Below are positions 54,005 through 62,893 of a DNA stretch of 64,000 nt, piece after piece (position 1 is the first letter of the stretch; each line of letters opens with the position of its first letter). Both the position numbers and the translations under genes were made by a program. The notes beneath the pieces were generated by a model. The model worked only from the letters and a program-made list of their open reading frames with translations, had not been told where the DNA came from and did no database searches. Location: positions 1,327,944-1,391,943 of the forward strand of contig CP096134.1 in assembly GCA_023242925.1 (NCBI GenBank), written 5' to 3'. The stretch comes from Hyphomonadaceae bacterium JAD_PAG50586_4. GTDB taxonomy: Bacteria; Pseudomonadota; Alphaproteobacteria; Caulobacterales; Aquidulcibacteraceae.

Positions 54005-54573
54005 GCGCGCCCCAACAGCCCAACGCAAAGCGGATGGCGCGCACGGCCGCGATCGTGGTTGGCGTTGTCGTGGGCATGACTGGCATGGCGTTCGCCGCTG
54101 TGCCGCTCTACGACGCGTTCTGCAAAATGACCGGCTATGGCGGCACGACGCAGGAAGCCTCTGTTGCCCCCGATCAGGTGCTCGAGCGCCGCATCGAAGT
54201 GCGCTTCGACGCGAACGTCGCCCCAGGGCTGCCGGTTGAGTTCACGCCGTCGCAGATCAGCCAGAGCCTCCGCATCGGCGAGACGGGCCTTGCCTTCTAC
54301 ACCGTCCACAACACGTCCGATCAACCGATCGTGGCGCGCGCGACCTACAACGTCACGCCGCACATGGCGGGGCCATATTTCGCGAAGCTCGAATGCTTCT
54401 GCTTTCAGGATAAGGTGCTGGCGCCGGGCGAAACGGCCGAGCTGCCTGTGGTTTATTTTGTCGATCCCGAAATCGTGGCGGACGCCGACACGAACGAGAT
54501 CAACACACTGACACTTTCGTACACGTTCTTCCGCTCGACTGACGCCGCCGCGGCGTTGGCGCCGGCGGGGTAA
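54001..54573 (+). CDS. ctaG: Cytochrome c oxidase assembly protein Cox11/CtaG
   Basis: 190 aa from ATG 54001. One N-terminal membrane helix with VPLYDAFCKMTGYGGTTQ, then a periplasmic immunoglobulin-like domain. The copper motif is ECFCFQDKVLAPGE; PVVYFVDPEI is also conserved. It delivers copper to the CuB site of subunit I. Translationally coupled to the upstream small gene. Confidence 0.96.
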   Translation: MSAPQQPNAKRMARTAAIVVGVVVGMTGMAFAAVPLYDAFCKMTGYGGTTQEASVAPDQVLERRIEVRFDANVAPGLPVEFTPSQISQSLRIGETGLAFYTVHNTSDQPIVARATYNVTPHMAGPYFAKLECFCFQDKVLAPGETAELPVVYFVDPEIVADADTNEINTLTLSYTFFRSTDAAAALAPAG

Positions 54574-54634
54574 TGGATTTGGCATTGTTGCCGGTGCGCG
54601 CTAAGCGCTTCGGCAAAGGCGCATGAGGGATCAA

Positions 54635-55540
54635 ATGGCGCACGGCGAAGTCAAACACGACTACCACCTGGTCAATCCGAGCCCGTGGCCGTTTCTGGCT
54701 TCGCTCGGCGCGTTCATCGCCGCTGTCGGCGCTGTTGTGCTGATGAAGGGGCTGTCGGCCAACGAAGCCGATTTCTTCTTTGGCAAAGGCCATTGGACGC
54801 TCTTCGCCATTGGCATGGGCCTCATCATCCTCACCTGCATCGGCTGGTGGGGCGACGTGATCAAGGAAAGCCGCCAAGGTGATCACACGCCCGTGGTCGA
54901 TATCGGCCTGCGCTACGGCATGATATTGTTCATCGCCTCGGAGGTGATGTTCTTCGTCGCGTGGTTCTGGGCGTTCTTCGAACTCGCGATCTTCCACGGC
55001 CACCGCGCCGATTGGGTCGTTCCGACTTGGGATGCTGAAACGGCCGCTGCGTGGGCCAACTGGCCGCCGCCGCACGTGGAAACCTTCGACCCCTTCCACC
55101 TGCCGCTGATCAACACGCTGATCCTGCTGCTCTCGGGCACGACCGTCACTTGGGCGCACCACGCGTTGCAAACCGGCGACCGCAAGGGCGCGCGTCTGGG
55201 CCTCATCCTCACAGTGGTGCTGGGCGTCATCTTCAGCTGGGTGCAGTTCGCCGTTGAGTATCCGGAAGCGGGCTTCGCCTTTGGCAACCAGGGCGAGGTG
55301 ACGAACGCCACGCTTTACGGGTCGTCCTTCTTCATGGCGACGGGCTTTCACGGCTTCCACGTCGTAATCGGCACGATCTTCTTGTTCGTGTGCTTGCTGC
55401 GTCTGATGGCCGGCCAGTTCACGCCGCAGAAGCATTTCGGCCTCGAAGCCGCAGCTTGGTATTGGCACTTCGTTGACGTGGTGTGGCTCTTCCTCTTCAC
55501 CTTCGTGTACGTGATGCCGTACCTGACGATGCAGAATTGA
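54635..55540 (+). CDS. ctaE: Cytochrome c oxidase subunit III
   Basis: 301 aa from ATG 54635, which has GAGGGAT at better spacing than the ATG at 54623. The N-terminus HDYHLVNPSPWPFLASLGAF and seven helices fit subunit III. VMFFVAWFWAFFELAIF and the C-terminal AAAWYWHFVDVVWLFLFTFV are family signatures. It stabilises the catalytic core. An intergenic palindrome follows. Confidence 0.96.
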   Translation: MAHGEVKHDYHLVNPSPWPFLASLGAFIAAVGAVVLMKGLSANEADFFFGKGHWTLFAIGMGLIILTCIGWWGDVIKESRQGDHTPVVDIGLRYGMILFIASEVMFFVAWFWAFFELAIFHGHRADWVVPTWDAETAAAWANWPPPHVETFDPFHLPLINTLILLLSGTTVTWAHHALQTGDRKGARLGLILTVVLGVIFSWVQFAVEYPEAGFAFGNQGEVTNATLYGSSFFMATGFHGFHVVIGTIFLFVCLLRLMAGQFTPQKHFGLEAAAWYWHFVDVVWLFLFTFVYVMPYLTMQN

Positions 55541-55547
55541 CGCGGCT

Positions 55548-55652
55548 CGTCATCCCGGGGCTTGGCGTCAGCCAAGAACCCGGGACGAAGGGGCGTCAGC
55601 CGCAGCGGCGGCCCCAGGGTTCGGGGTCTCGCTTGGCGATCCCGGAATGACG
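55548..55652. repeat. CATTCC-type intergenic palindrome inside the cox operon
   Basis: CGTCATCCCGG (55548-55558) and CCGGAATGACG (55642-55652) form outer arms with one mismatch; GGCTTGGCGTCAGCC and related inner arms add secondary stems. It sits between ctaE and the DUF983 gene, all on the plus strand, and its right end supplies an ATG at 55647 that is probably not the true start. Confidence 0.7.
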
Positions 55653-55658
55653 AAACAA

Positions 55659-56024
55659 ATGTCTGCGCCCAATCCTTTCGTTACTGGTGTTCGCTGTCGT
55701 TGCCCGCAATGCGGGCAGGGCGCGCTGTTTCAAAGCTATCTGAAGTTTCGCGATACGTGCCTTGTGTGCGGCGCGGATTTCAAAGCCGCGGACGCTGGCG
55801 ACGGCCCGGCCGTGTTTGTGATCTTGATCGTCGGCGCCATCGTTGCGCCGTTGCTGATCATTCTGCAGTTTGGTCTGGAACTCCCGGGCTGGCTTGCGTT
55901 GACGATCACCATGGTCGCCGCCGTGGTGCTGTGTTTGGCGCTTCTTCCGCCGTTCAAAGCTGTGCTTTTTGCGTTTCAATGGAAACACAAGGCGCGTGAA
56001 GCCACCCACGCGGACATCGAATGA
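55659..56024 (+). CDS. DUF983 family protein
   Basis: 121 aa from ATG 55659; an ATG four codons upstream falls inside the palindromic element. A zinc-ribbon-like CRCPQCGQGALFQSYLK with a second CXXC (CLVCGADF) precedes two membrane helices and the motif LLPPFKAVLFAFQWKHKARE. DUF983 genes sit beside surf1 in alphaproteobacterial oxidase operons; a role in oxidase assembly is inferred from context. It overlaps surf1 by 4 bases. Confidence 0.85.
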   Translation: MSAPNPFVTGVRCRCPQCGQGALFQSYLKFRDTCLVCGADFKAADAGDGPAVFVILIVGAIVAPLLIILQFGLELPGWLALTITMVAAVVLCLALLPPFKAVLFAFQWKHKAREATHADIE

Positions 56025-56712
56025 TCCAATTTCGCCCGCTTTGGCTGATGACGATCTTCTCCATCATCGCGTTCGCGATTTTGGTGTCGCTCGGCCGTTG
56101 GCAATGGGAAAAGTACGACACCAAAATGGCGCTGGCTGAAGAGCCGGTCGCACAGATGACCATTGAGGATTACCAGCCGATCGAAGGCGCCATCCAATTC
56201 GTCTATGGCGTGCGCACCGATACGCGTGAGCAGGGCTGGCGCGTGTTCGCACCGGTGCAATACGGCGACAACGTCCTCTTCGTGGATTCCGATTTCATCG
56301 CCGGCGTCGAGCCGCCAAATCCCGACGAATTGCGTTTCCCCGCCTCGCTCCGCTTCAATACGCCGATCATAGGCGCCTCGATCCGCCCGGAGCCGCCCGC
56401 GCCGCTCACACTCGCGCCGCGTCCATTGCAGCGACTCTGGTTCGCCGTCGATCTGCCGGCGATGGGGCGCAATGCGGGGCTCCAGAACGTCGCCGATTAT
56501 TATGTCGCCAACGCCTATGTCGGCGCCGACGGCCGCGCCACGCCGAACCCGTTTGCGCTCGCGCCTGGCGCCGATGCGCTGCCCCCGCGCGCCACATGGG
56601 CTACGCGATCACCTGGTATGGGCTCGCGCTGGTGCTTATCGTGATCTATTTCGCGTATCATGGCAGCGTAGGGCGGCTTGCTCTTAAACCGCCGCGCCAA
56701 CGCGAAGACTGA
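56021..56712 (+). CDS. SURF1 family oxidase assembly protein (one frameshift)
   Basis: First frame: RPLWLMTIFSIIAFAILVSL (N-terminal helix), LGRWQWEKYDTK and WRVFAPVQYGDNVLFVDSDF. Near 56595 the frame breaks; the C-terminal SURF1 part RHMGYAITWYGLALVLIVIY (second helix) is in another frame and ends at TGA 56710-56712. Adding one C to the run at 56581-56585 restores about 230 aa. SURF1 helps insert heme a into subunit I. Stop and thrC start overlap (TGATG). Confidence 0.88.
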
Positions 56713-58127
56713 TGCGCTACATCTCCACCCGCGGCCAAGCGCCGGCTGTTTCGTTCCTCGACGCTGCGCTCGCAGGCATGGCGCCCGATGGCGGGCTCTA
56801 TGTGCCGGAGAGCTGGCCGGAGGCGTTTGAGGGCGATGTGGAGCGCGCGAATTGTGCGAGCATGACGTTCAATGTCGCGGCATCTTATGTGATCGAGGCA
56901 TTGGGTGTCGGCGATGACGCGGCGCGGCTCGCTGGCGACGCCTACCTGGGCTCGCCGAAACTTGGCTTTCCTTTTCCGATGCACGTGGCGCCTCTTGTTC
57001 AGGTTGGTCCCGGCGAGTGGATGCTTGAGCTATTTCACGGCCCGTCGCTGTCGTTCAAAGACATCGCGATGCAACTGATCGGCCACCTTTACGATCATGC
57101 GCTTAGCGCGCGCGGCGAACGACGCACTGTAGTTTGCGCGACGTCGGGGGATACGGGCGGCGCTGCAGTTGAGGCGTTGAAGAACCGTGAGCGCGTTGAC
57201 CTGTTTGTGCTCACGCCAAAGGGGCGTGTCTCCGAGGTGCAACGCCGCTTCATGACGGCGTCCGGCGCGGAAAATGTTCACACGATTGATATCGATGGTG
57301 ATTTCGACGCATGCCAAGCGATCGTGAAGACGATGTTCGCCGATCATCGCTTCGCCGGTCAGGCGCAGCTTTCTGGCGTCAATTCGATCAATTGGGCGCG
57401 GATCGCGGCCCAATCGACGTACTTCCACGTCGCCTCACAAATCTTGTGTGCGCATGGGCCAGTGAACTTTGTCGTGCCGACAGGCAATTTCGGCGACGCC
57501 TATTCGGGCTGGGTTGCAAAGCAAATGGGCGCGCCGGTCGGTAGGATAGTGCTCGCCACCAACGCAAACGATATTTTGTCCCGCGCGTTGAATACTGGGC
57601 GATATGAGCGCGGGGCGCATTCATACGCCACGTTGTCGCCCGCGATGGATATTCAAGTAGCGTCGAATTTCGAGCGAATATTGTTCGAAGCGTTGGATCG
57701 CGATGCCGACCATCTGCGGGGACTGTACGCGCAATTCGCACAAAGCGGCGGCTTCGATATCCCGCCGACGGCGCTCGCTGGTCTGCGAGAGAATTTCGCG
57801 GCTGCTTCTGTCAGCAACGAGGAAACCGAGCAAGGGATGCAGACGGCCTATTTCGAAACGGGTTATCTGGCGTGTCCACACACGGCGGTTGGTCTCGAAG
57901 CCAAATGGAAGCTTGACCCGCCGCTTGACGATCGCCCCGTCGTCACGCTCGCCACCGCACACCCCGCCAAATTCCCAGAAACAGTCGAAGCCGCGACTGG
58001 GGTGAAGCCGCCGCTTCCCGCGCATTGCGCCGATCTGTTCAGTCGCGCGGAGCGAATCGATGCACTCCCCAACGACGCCGAAGCCGTAAAGCGCTTCATT
58101 CGCGAACGGTCCCGCGCATGGAGCTAG
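56712..58127 (+). CDS. thrC: Threonine synthase
   Basis: 471 aa. The N-terminal YISTRGQAPAVSFLDAALAG leads into the PLP fold type II. SLSFKDIAMQ carries the PLP lysine (Lys116), CATSGDTGGAAVEAL the phosphate-binding loop, and VVPTGNFGDAYSGWVAKQMG is typical. It converts O-phosphohomoserine to threonine. ThrC follows surf1 in this operon, as in other alphaproteobacteria, and overlaps the M16 peptidase gene by 10 bases. Confidence 0.96.
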   Translation: MRYISTRGQAPAVSFLDAALAGMAPDGGLYVPESWPEAFEGDVERANCASMTFNVAASYVIEALGVGDDAARLAGDAYLGSPKLGFPFPMHVAPLVQVGPGEWMLELFHGPSLSFKDIAMQLIGHLYDHALSARGERRTVVCATSGDTGGAAVEALKNRERVDLFVLTPKGRVSEVQRRFMTASGAENVHTIDIDGDFDACQAIVKTMFADHRFAGQAQLSGVNSINWARIAAQSTYFHVASQILCAHGPVNFVVPTGNFGDAYSGWVAKQMGAPVGRIVLATNANDILSRALNTGRYERGAHSYATLSPAMDIQVASNFERILFEALDRDADHLRGLYAQFAQSGGFDIPPTALAGLRENFAAASVSNEETEQGMQTAYFETGYLACPHTAVGLEAKWKLDPPLDDRPVVTLATAHPAKFPETVEAATGVKPPLPAHCADLFSRAERIDALPNDAEAVKRFIRERSRAWS

Positions 58128-59374
58128 AACTCCATCGCCTGGCGAATGGCGTGCGTGTCGCGCTCGATCCCATGCCTGGCCTCGGCACCGCAGCACTTGG
58201 GGTGTGGCAGCGCGTCGGCGCACGTTGGGAGCCGGCCCAGCACAACGGCATCGCGCATCTCTTCGAGCATATGGCGTTCAAAGGCGCGGGCGCACGCGAT
58301 GCGCGCCAATTTGCCGAAGCGATGGAGAATGTCGGCGGCGCCATGAACGCCGGCACGGGCTATGAGCGCACCTCGTATTACGCGCGCGTCGTCGCCGAGC
58401 ACGCGCCGTTCGCGCTCGACATGATCGGCGACATCCTGTTTGCGCCGCATTGGGCCCCGGATGATCTGGAGAAGGAGAAGGGTGTCGTCGCCCAAGAGCG
58501 CGGCGAAGCCTTCGATGTGCCCGACGATCGCGTGTTCGAACTGCACCAGGCCGCGCTCTATCCCGATCAACCGCTCGGCCGGCCGATCCTGGGCGAAGAC
58601 GCAACGCTGAAGAACGTCAGCGTCGAGACCCTGCGCGCGTTCGCTGATGCGCACATGACGCCCGAGCGCGTGATCGTCTCCATCGCCGGCGCGTTCGATC
58701 GCGATGCGTTTCTGGAAACAGCGGAGCGCCGCTTCGGCCATCTGAAAGGCGGGCCCGTGCAGGAGCGGCCCGCCGCGATACCCTTCGCCGGGCGCGCCAG
58801 CGAAGTGCGTAAGCTTGAGCAAACCCATCTCGTCTTCTCGTGGCCATCGCCCGAGGCCGGCAGCAACAAGCTCTTCGCCGCGCGGCTGATGTCGGAGATT
58901 TTCGGCGGCGGCATGTCTTCGCGGCTCTTCCAGGAAGTGCGCGAAACGCGCGGCCTCGTCTACGCGATCGATTCCTTCCTCGACACGTTCGAGGATGACG
59001 GGCGCCTTAGCGTCTATGCCGGCTGCTCGGCGCAGAATGGCGCCACCGTCGCCAAGATCGTCAGTGAGCAACTCGCCATCATGGCCGATCACGGCCCCAC
59101 CGATGCCGAGCTCGCCCGCGCCAAGGCGGTAGCGCGCGCCCAAATGCTGATGGGGCTGGAGGCGCCGTCCGCCCGCGCCGAGGCGCGCGTGGGGCAGGTG
59201 CTGATGCGGGACCGGCTGGTCTCTTTCGATGAAATTCGCGCAAGGCTGGATGCTGTCACAGCCGAGGACGTGCAGGCGATCGCACGCGCAGCGCTGGTTG
59301 GCCCCGCCTGCGCGGCTGCAATCGGCCCCAAGGCGGGGCATGGCGCGCTGGCGGCGTTTCAGGCACAATCCTGA
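58118..59374 (+). CDS. M16 family zinc metallopeptidase
   Basis: 418 aa from ATG 58118 inside the end of thrC. The inverted zinc motif is HLFEH (47-51), with a downstream Glu in EKEKGVVAQERGEAFDVP. The second half is a paralogous inactive domain including FGGGMSSRLFQEVRETRGLV with the substrate-binding R/Y. Family members process peptides in the cytoplasm or periplasm; no signal peptide is seen here. Coupled to thrC. Confidence 0.93.
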   Translation: MELELHRLANGVRVALDPMPGLGTAALGVWQRVGARWEPAQHNGIAHLFEHMAFKGAGARDARQFAEAMENVGGAMNAGTGYERTSYYARVVAEHAPFALDMIGDILFAPHWAPDDLEKEKGVVAQERGEAFDVPDDRVFELHQAALYPDQPLGRPILGEDATLKNVSVETLRAFADAHMTPERVIVSIAGAFDRDAFLETAERRFGHLKGGPVQERPAAIPFAGRASEVRKLEQTHLVFSWPSPEAGSNKLFAARLMSEIFGGGMSSRLFQEVRETRGLVYAIDSFLDTFEDDGRLSVYAGCSAQNGATVAKIVSEQLAIMADHGPTDAELARAKAVARAQMLMGLEAPSARAEARVGQVLMRDRLVSFDEIRARLDAVTAEDVQAIARAALVGPACAAAIGPKAGHGALAAFQAQS

Positions 59375-59377
59375 ATC

Positions 59378-59953
59378 ATGGTGCTGATGCGCAAGGATAG
59401 CGACGGGATGCGGCGCATAGACGGCGAGGGCGTCTATCTGCGCGCGCCGGAAGCGCGGGATTTCACCGATTGGTCCGAGATCCGCGAAGCCAGCCGCAAT
59501 TTCCTGACGCCCTGGGAGCCGACCTGGGCGCAAGACGAAACCTCGCGCGGCTCCTTCCGCTACAAATTGCGCCGCTACACCGAGGATGCGCGCGACGATA
59601 AAGCCTATGCGCTCTTCGTGTTTCGCGATGACGATGATGCGCTGGTTGGCGGCGTCACGCTCTCCAACATCCGCCGTGGCGTCGCGCTGACGGCCTCGCT
59701 CGGCTATTGGGCCGGCGAGCGCTATGCCGGCAAAGGCTACATCACCGCGGCTGTACGCGCGGTTGTGCGCTACGCTTTTGAGGATTTGGACCTGCACCGC
59801 GTCGAAGCTGCATGCCAACCCGACAACATGGCCTCGCGCCGCGTGTTGGAAAAAGCCGGCTTCGCCCAAGAGGGCGTCGCGCGCGCCTATCTCAAGATCA
59901 ACGGCGCTTGGCGCGATCATTTGCTGTTCGCGATCGTTAGTCCCACCGGCTAA
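59378..59953 (+). CDS. GNAT family N-acetyltransferase (RimJ type)
   Basis: 191 aa. YLRAPEARDFTDWSEIREAS, FLTPWEPTWAQDE, GYWAGERYAGKGYITAAVRA (acetyl-CoA loop) and NMASRRVLEKAGFAQEGVAR fit RimJ/RimL, which acetylate N-termini of ribosomal proteins. Starts 3 bases after the M16 stop. Last gene of the cox-thrC operon; a palindrome follows. Confidence 0.9.
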   Translation: MVLMRKDSDGMRRIDGEGVYLRAPEARDFTDWSEIREASRNFLTPWEPTWAQDETSRGSFRYKLRRYTEDARDDKAYALFVFRDDDDALVGGVTLSNIRRGVALTASLGYWAGERYAGKGYITAAVRAVVRYAFEDLDLHRVEAACQPDNMASRRVLEKAGFAQEGVARAYLKINGAWRDHLLFAIVSPTG

Positions 59954-59956
59954 GTG

Positions 59957-60070
59957 CTCCCCCGTTTAGGGGAGCTGTCGCGTAAGCGACTGAGGGGCGA
60001 CGCCGCGCAAACCGCAATCGGGATACTCTCCGCTTCGCTACGCTCAGCACCTCTCCCGTAAACGGGGGAG
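59957..60070. repeat. Intergenic palindrome of CTCCCCCGTTTA type
   Basis: Perfect outer arms CTCCCCCGTTTA (59957-59968) and TAAACGGGGGAG (60059-60070). Each arm also folds locally, for example CTCCCCCGTTTAGGGGAG. It separates the convergent GNAT and nadC genes and differs from the CATTCC family. It is the kind of dispersed element common in alphaproteobacterial intergenic DNA. Confidence 0.75.
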
Positions 60071-60073
60071 GAG

Positions 60074-60919
60074 TTACAAAGCATCCAACCCAATATCCAA
60101 CGTCTTCGCCGAATGCGTCAGCGCGCCGATGCTGATGACGTCCACGCCCGTCTCGGCCACTGCGAACACGTTCTCGATCGTGATGCCGCCCGAGGCCTCC
60201 AGCATGGTTTGGCCCTTCGCCATTTTCACGGCCGCGCGCAGATCGGCTTGGGTGAAATTGTCGAGCAGGATGGCGCTTGGCGCATGCGGCAGCGCTTGTT
60301 TGAGCTGATCCAGATTGTCGACCTCGATCTCGATGCAGGTGAGGTGCGCAGCCGCGGCGCGGGCGCGTTGCAGGGCGAGCGGGATCGAGCCTGCTGCTGC
60401 GATATGATTGTCCTTGATTAGCATTGCGTCATCCAAGCCGTAGCGATGCGCGCCGCCGCCGCCGAGCTTCACCGCACGCTTCTCCAGCGCGCGCATGCCT
60501 GGCGTCGTTTTGCGCGTGGATGCGATGATCACGCCCATACCATCGACGGCGTCAACATACACGCGCGTCAGCGTGGCGATGCCTGAGAGGCGACCGATGA
60601 AATTCAGCATCGTCCGCTCGGCCATCAGCACTGAGCGCGCATAGCCTTCGATCGTCATGATCGTGTCGCCGGCCTTAACGCGCGCGCCGTCTGGCGCGGC
60701 GATCTCGAACACCATGTCAGGATCGATCAGGAAACCCGCGAGGATCGCAGCATCAAGGCCCGCCACCACGCCGGCTTGCCGCGCGCGCACAGCCCAGCGG
60801 CCTTGGGTTTCGGGATCGATCAGCGCGTCGGTGGTGATGTCGCCGGCCGCGCCCAAATCCTCCGCGAGCGCCAGCTTGACGATCGGCTCAAGGACGATGT
60901 CAGGGAGCGGGGGCAGCAG
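60074..60919 (-). CDS. nadC: Nicotinate-nucleotide pyrophosphorylase (quinolinate PRTase)
   Basis: About 281 aa if translation begins near the CTG at 60919; an in-frame TTG at 60856 would remove the conserved [20 protein letters not shown]. Markers include [20 protein letters not shown] with substrate-binding Arg/Lys, [19 protein letters not shown], and [20 protein letters not shown]. It converts quinolinate and PRPP to nicotinate mononucleotide. It overlaps the corrected end of nadB. No ATG, GTG or TTG is found at the expected start. Confidence 0.9.
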   Translation of the reverse strand: MLPPLPDIVLEPIVKLALAEDLGAAGDITTDALIDPETQGRWAVRARQAGVVAGLDAAILAGFLIDPDMVFEIAAPDGARVKAGDTIMTIEGYARSVLMAERTMLNFIGRLSGIATLTRVYVDAVDGMGVIIASTRKTTPGMRALEKRAVKLGGGGAHRYGLDDAMLIKDNHIAAAGSIPLALQRARAAAAHLTCIEIEVDNLDQLKQALPHAPSAILLDNFTQADLRAAVKMAKGQTMLEASGGITIENVFAVAETGVDVISIGALTHSAKTLDIGLDAL

Positions 60920-62366
60920 ACGTGATGAAGCTGCGGTGTTTTTTCGGCGGCATCGAGATAGTCGCTCCGGAAATGCGCACCGCGGCTTTCTTTGCGGGCG
61001 AGTGCTGCGGTGACGATGAGGCGTGCGGCGAGCAGGGCGTTGGCGAGCCCATGAGCATCGCAGAGTGCGTTGATGCGGTCGAGCGCCAGCGTTAAACCAC
61101 TTGCGTCGCGCACGACGCCCACGTGCGCCTGCATCAGTTGGCGCAGTTCCGCGCGCGGCGCGTCCGGCAGCAAAGGTGGCGGGGCGGCTGGTTCAGGCGC
61201 CGAAAGCGCGGGGCCGCCATCTTCGCGCAGCGCCTCGGCGATGCGGTTGGCGAACACAACGGCTTCGAGCAGCGAATTGGAGGCGAGACGATTTGCGCCA
61301 TGCGCGCCCGTCGAGGCGCATTCGCCGACAGCCCACAATCCCGGCAGCGTCGTGCGACCCCACACATCAGTAACGACGCCGCCCATGTGATAGTGCGCGG
61401 CGGGCGCCACTGGGATCGGCGCGATACGCGGATCGAGGCCCGCGCCCATGCAGGCGGCGAACACGGTGGGGAAAGCGTCAGGGAAATGCGCGCCGACAGC
61501 TTCTCGCGCATCAAGAAAGGCGCCGCGCCCAGCGGCGCGTTCAACATGGATCGCGCGCGCGACGACATCACGCGCGGCCAGATCGGCGATAAAGGATTTG
61601 CCCTCGCCATTGATCAAATGCGCGCCTTCGCCACGCAGCGCTTCGGTGGCGAGAGGGGCGGGGTCGCGGCCGATGTCGATCGCGGTGGGATGGAATTGCA
61701 CGAACTCAGGGTCCGCGATCAGCGCGCCGGCCCGCGCGGCCATTGCGAAGCCTTGGCCCATCGCTTCCGGTGGATTGGTGGTGACAGCGTAGAGCCCGCC
61801 TGAGCCGCCGGTGGCGAGCACGGTTTGCGAAGCGACGAAGCTATGATCGCCATCGCACCATACGCCGTGCACGCGCCCGTTCGCATCCTGCAGCAACGCA
61901 CGCGCGCGCATGTTCTCGATGATGTCGATATGCGGCGCGGCGCGCGCGGCGGCGATCAGCGCATCCATGATGGCTTTGCCGGCGAGATCGCCCGCGACGC
62001 GCACCACGCGCGGCTTCGAGTGCGCGGCTTCCAGGCTTTGCGCGAGCTTGCCGTCTGGTGTGCGATCGAACGGCACGCCGAGCGCAATCAGATCCATCAC
62101 CCGCGCCGGCCCTTCGCGCGCGATCAACGCCGCGATCTCGGGATCAACCAAGCCGGCGCCCGCGGCGATCGTGTCTTGCGCGTGGAGTGTCGGATCGTCT
62201 TCCGGCGACAGCGCCGCCGCCAATCCCCTTGCGCCCAAGCGGAGGAGGAAGCTTGGCCGAGCGGCGCTTGGCTCAACACCGTGACGCGACGTGGCGCGAG
62301 CTTGAGGGCGAGGAAAAGGCCCGCGAGGCCCGCGCCGACGATGAGGACGTTGTCACGCGCGCTCAT
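60900..62366 (-). CDS. nadB: L-aspartate oxidase NadB (two frameshifts)
   Basis: Begins at ATG 62366 with the FAD dinucleotide motif [19 protein letters not shown]. The frame breaks at the C-run 62225-62228; adding one base (G on the coding strand) rejoins AWAQGG to [46 protein letters not shown] and [20 protein letters not shown] follow. At the A-run near 60940-60945 removing one base gives the natural ending [12 protein letters not shown] and a TGA at 60902-60900. It oxidises aspartate to iminoaspartate for NadA. About 488 aa after correction. Confidence 0.9.
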
Positions 62367-62379
62367 GCGCGCGCTCCGG

Positions 62380-62814
62380 TCACCGCACGCGGTTGAACGT
62401 CACTTGCGCGCTGGCGGCTGATGCGAGCACGCCTTGCAATTGCGTGGGCGAACTGCGTTGCAGTACGAAATTGTCCGGCTGGTAGCCTTCCACCGGCTCC
62501 GCTAGTTCGCAGTCGATATTGATCTGGCCGTCTTCCACGACGCCCGTGCAATTCTGCCTCGCGCTCACAAGACTGGATCGCGCGGTCTGACGCTCGATGA
62601 TGATCTCGTTCGACAACAATTGGATTTGATAGCGATTGCGGCCCGACGATTGCACGATCGCCGCGCCGCTCATCAGCACGCCGAATTGCTCGTCGCCATA
62701 GGGTTCGGTCTGGAACGCCCATGTGCCCGAATAATCGTCGCCGCTTTGCGCCAGCGCCGGCGCCGCCATCGCGCTCATCAAGCCAAACGCCGCCGCAGCC
62801 ATTATCGCACGCAT
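62380..62814 (-). CDS. Secreted protein of unknown function
   Basis: 144 aa from ATG 62814. Signal peptide [20 protein letters not shown] with cleavage near ALAQ. The mature part is beta-rich ([40 protein letters not shown]) with two Cys likely in a disulfide. It could be a lipocalin-like or similar small barrel, but no family is recognised. Lies between nadA and nadB on the same strand. Confidence 0.65.
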   Translation of the reverse strand: MRAIMAAAAFGLMSAMAAPALAQSGDDYSGTWAFQTEPYGDEQFGVLMSGAAIVQSSGRNRYQIQLLSNEIIIERQTARSSLVSARQNCTGVVEDGQINIDCELAEPVEGYQPDNFVLQRSSPTQLQGVLASAASAQVTFNRVR

Positions 62815-62893
62815 GCTCAACCTCTTCTCGACCACGAGTTTCGGGGCGCTTCGTGGTCGGTGAAAGGGGCGGCAATGGGGCGAACGCGAACGC

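Noticed and set aside
58124..59920. Open frame of about 598 codons on the minus strand opposite the M16 and GNAT genes
   Set aside because: Covers two well-supported plus-strand genes and has the Arg/Ala/Leu-rich look of an antisense frame in GC-rich DNA.
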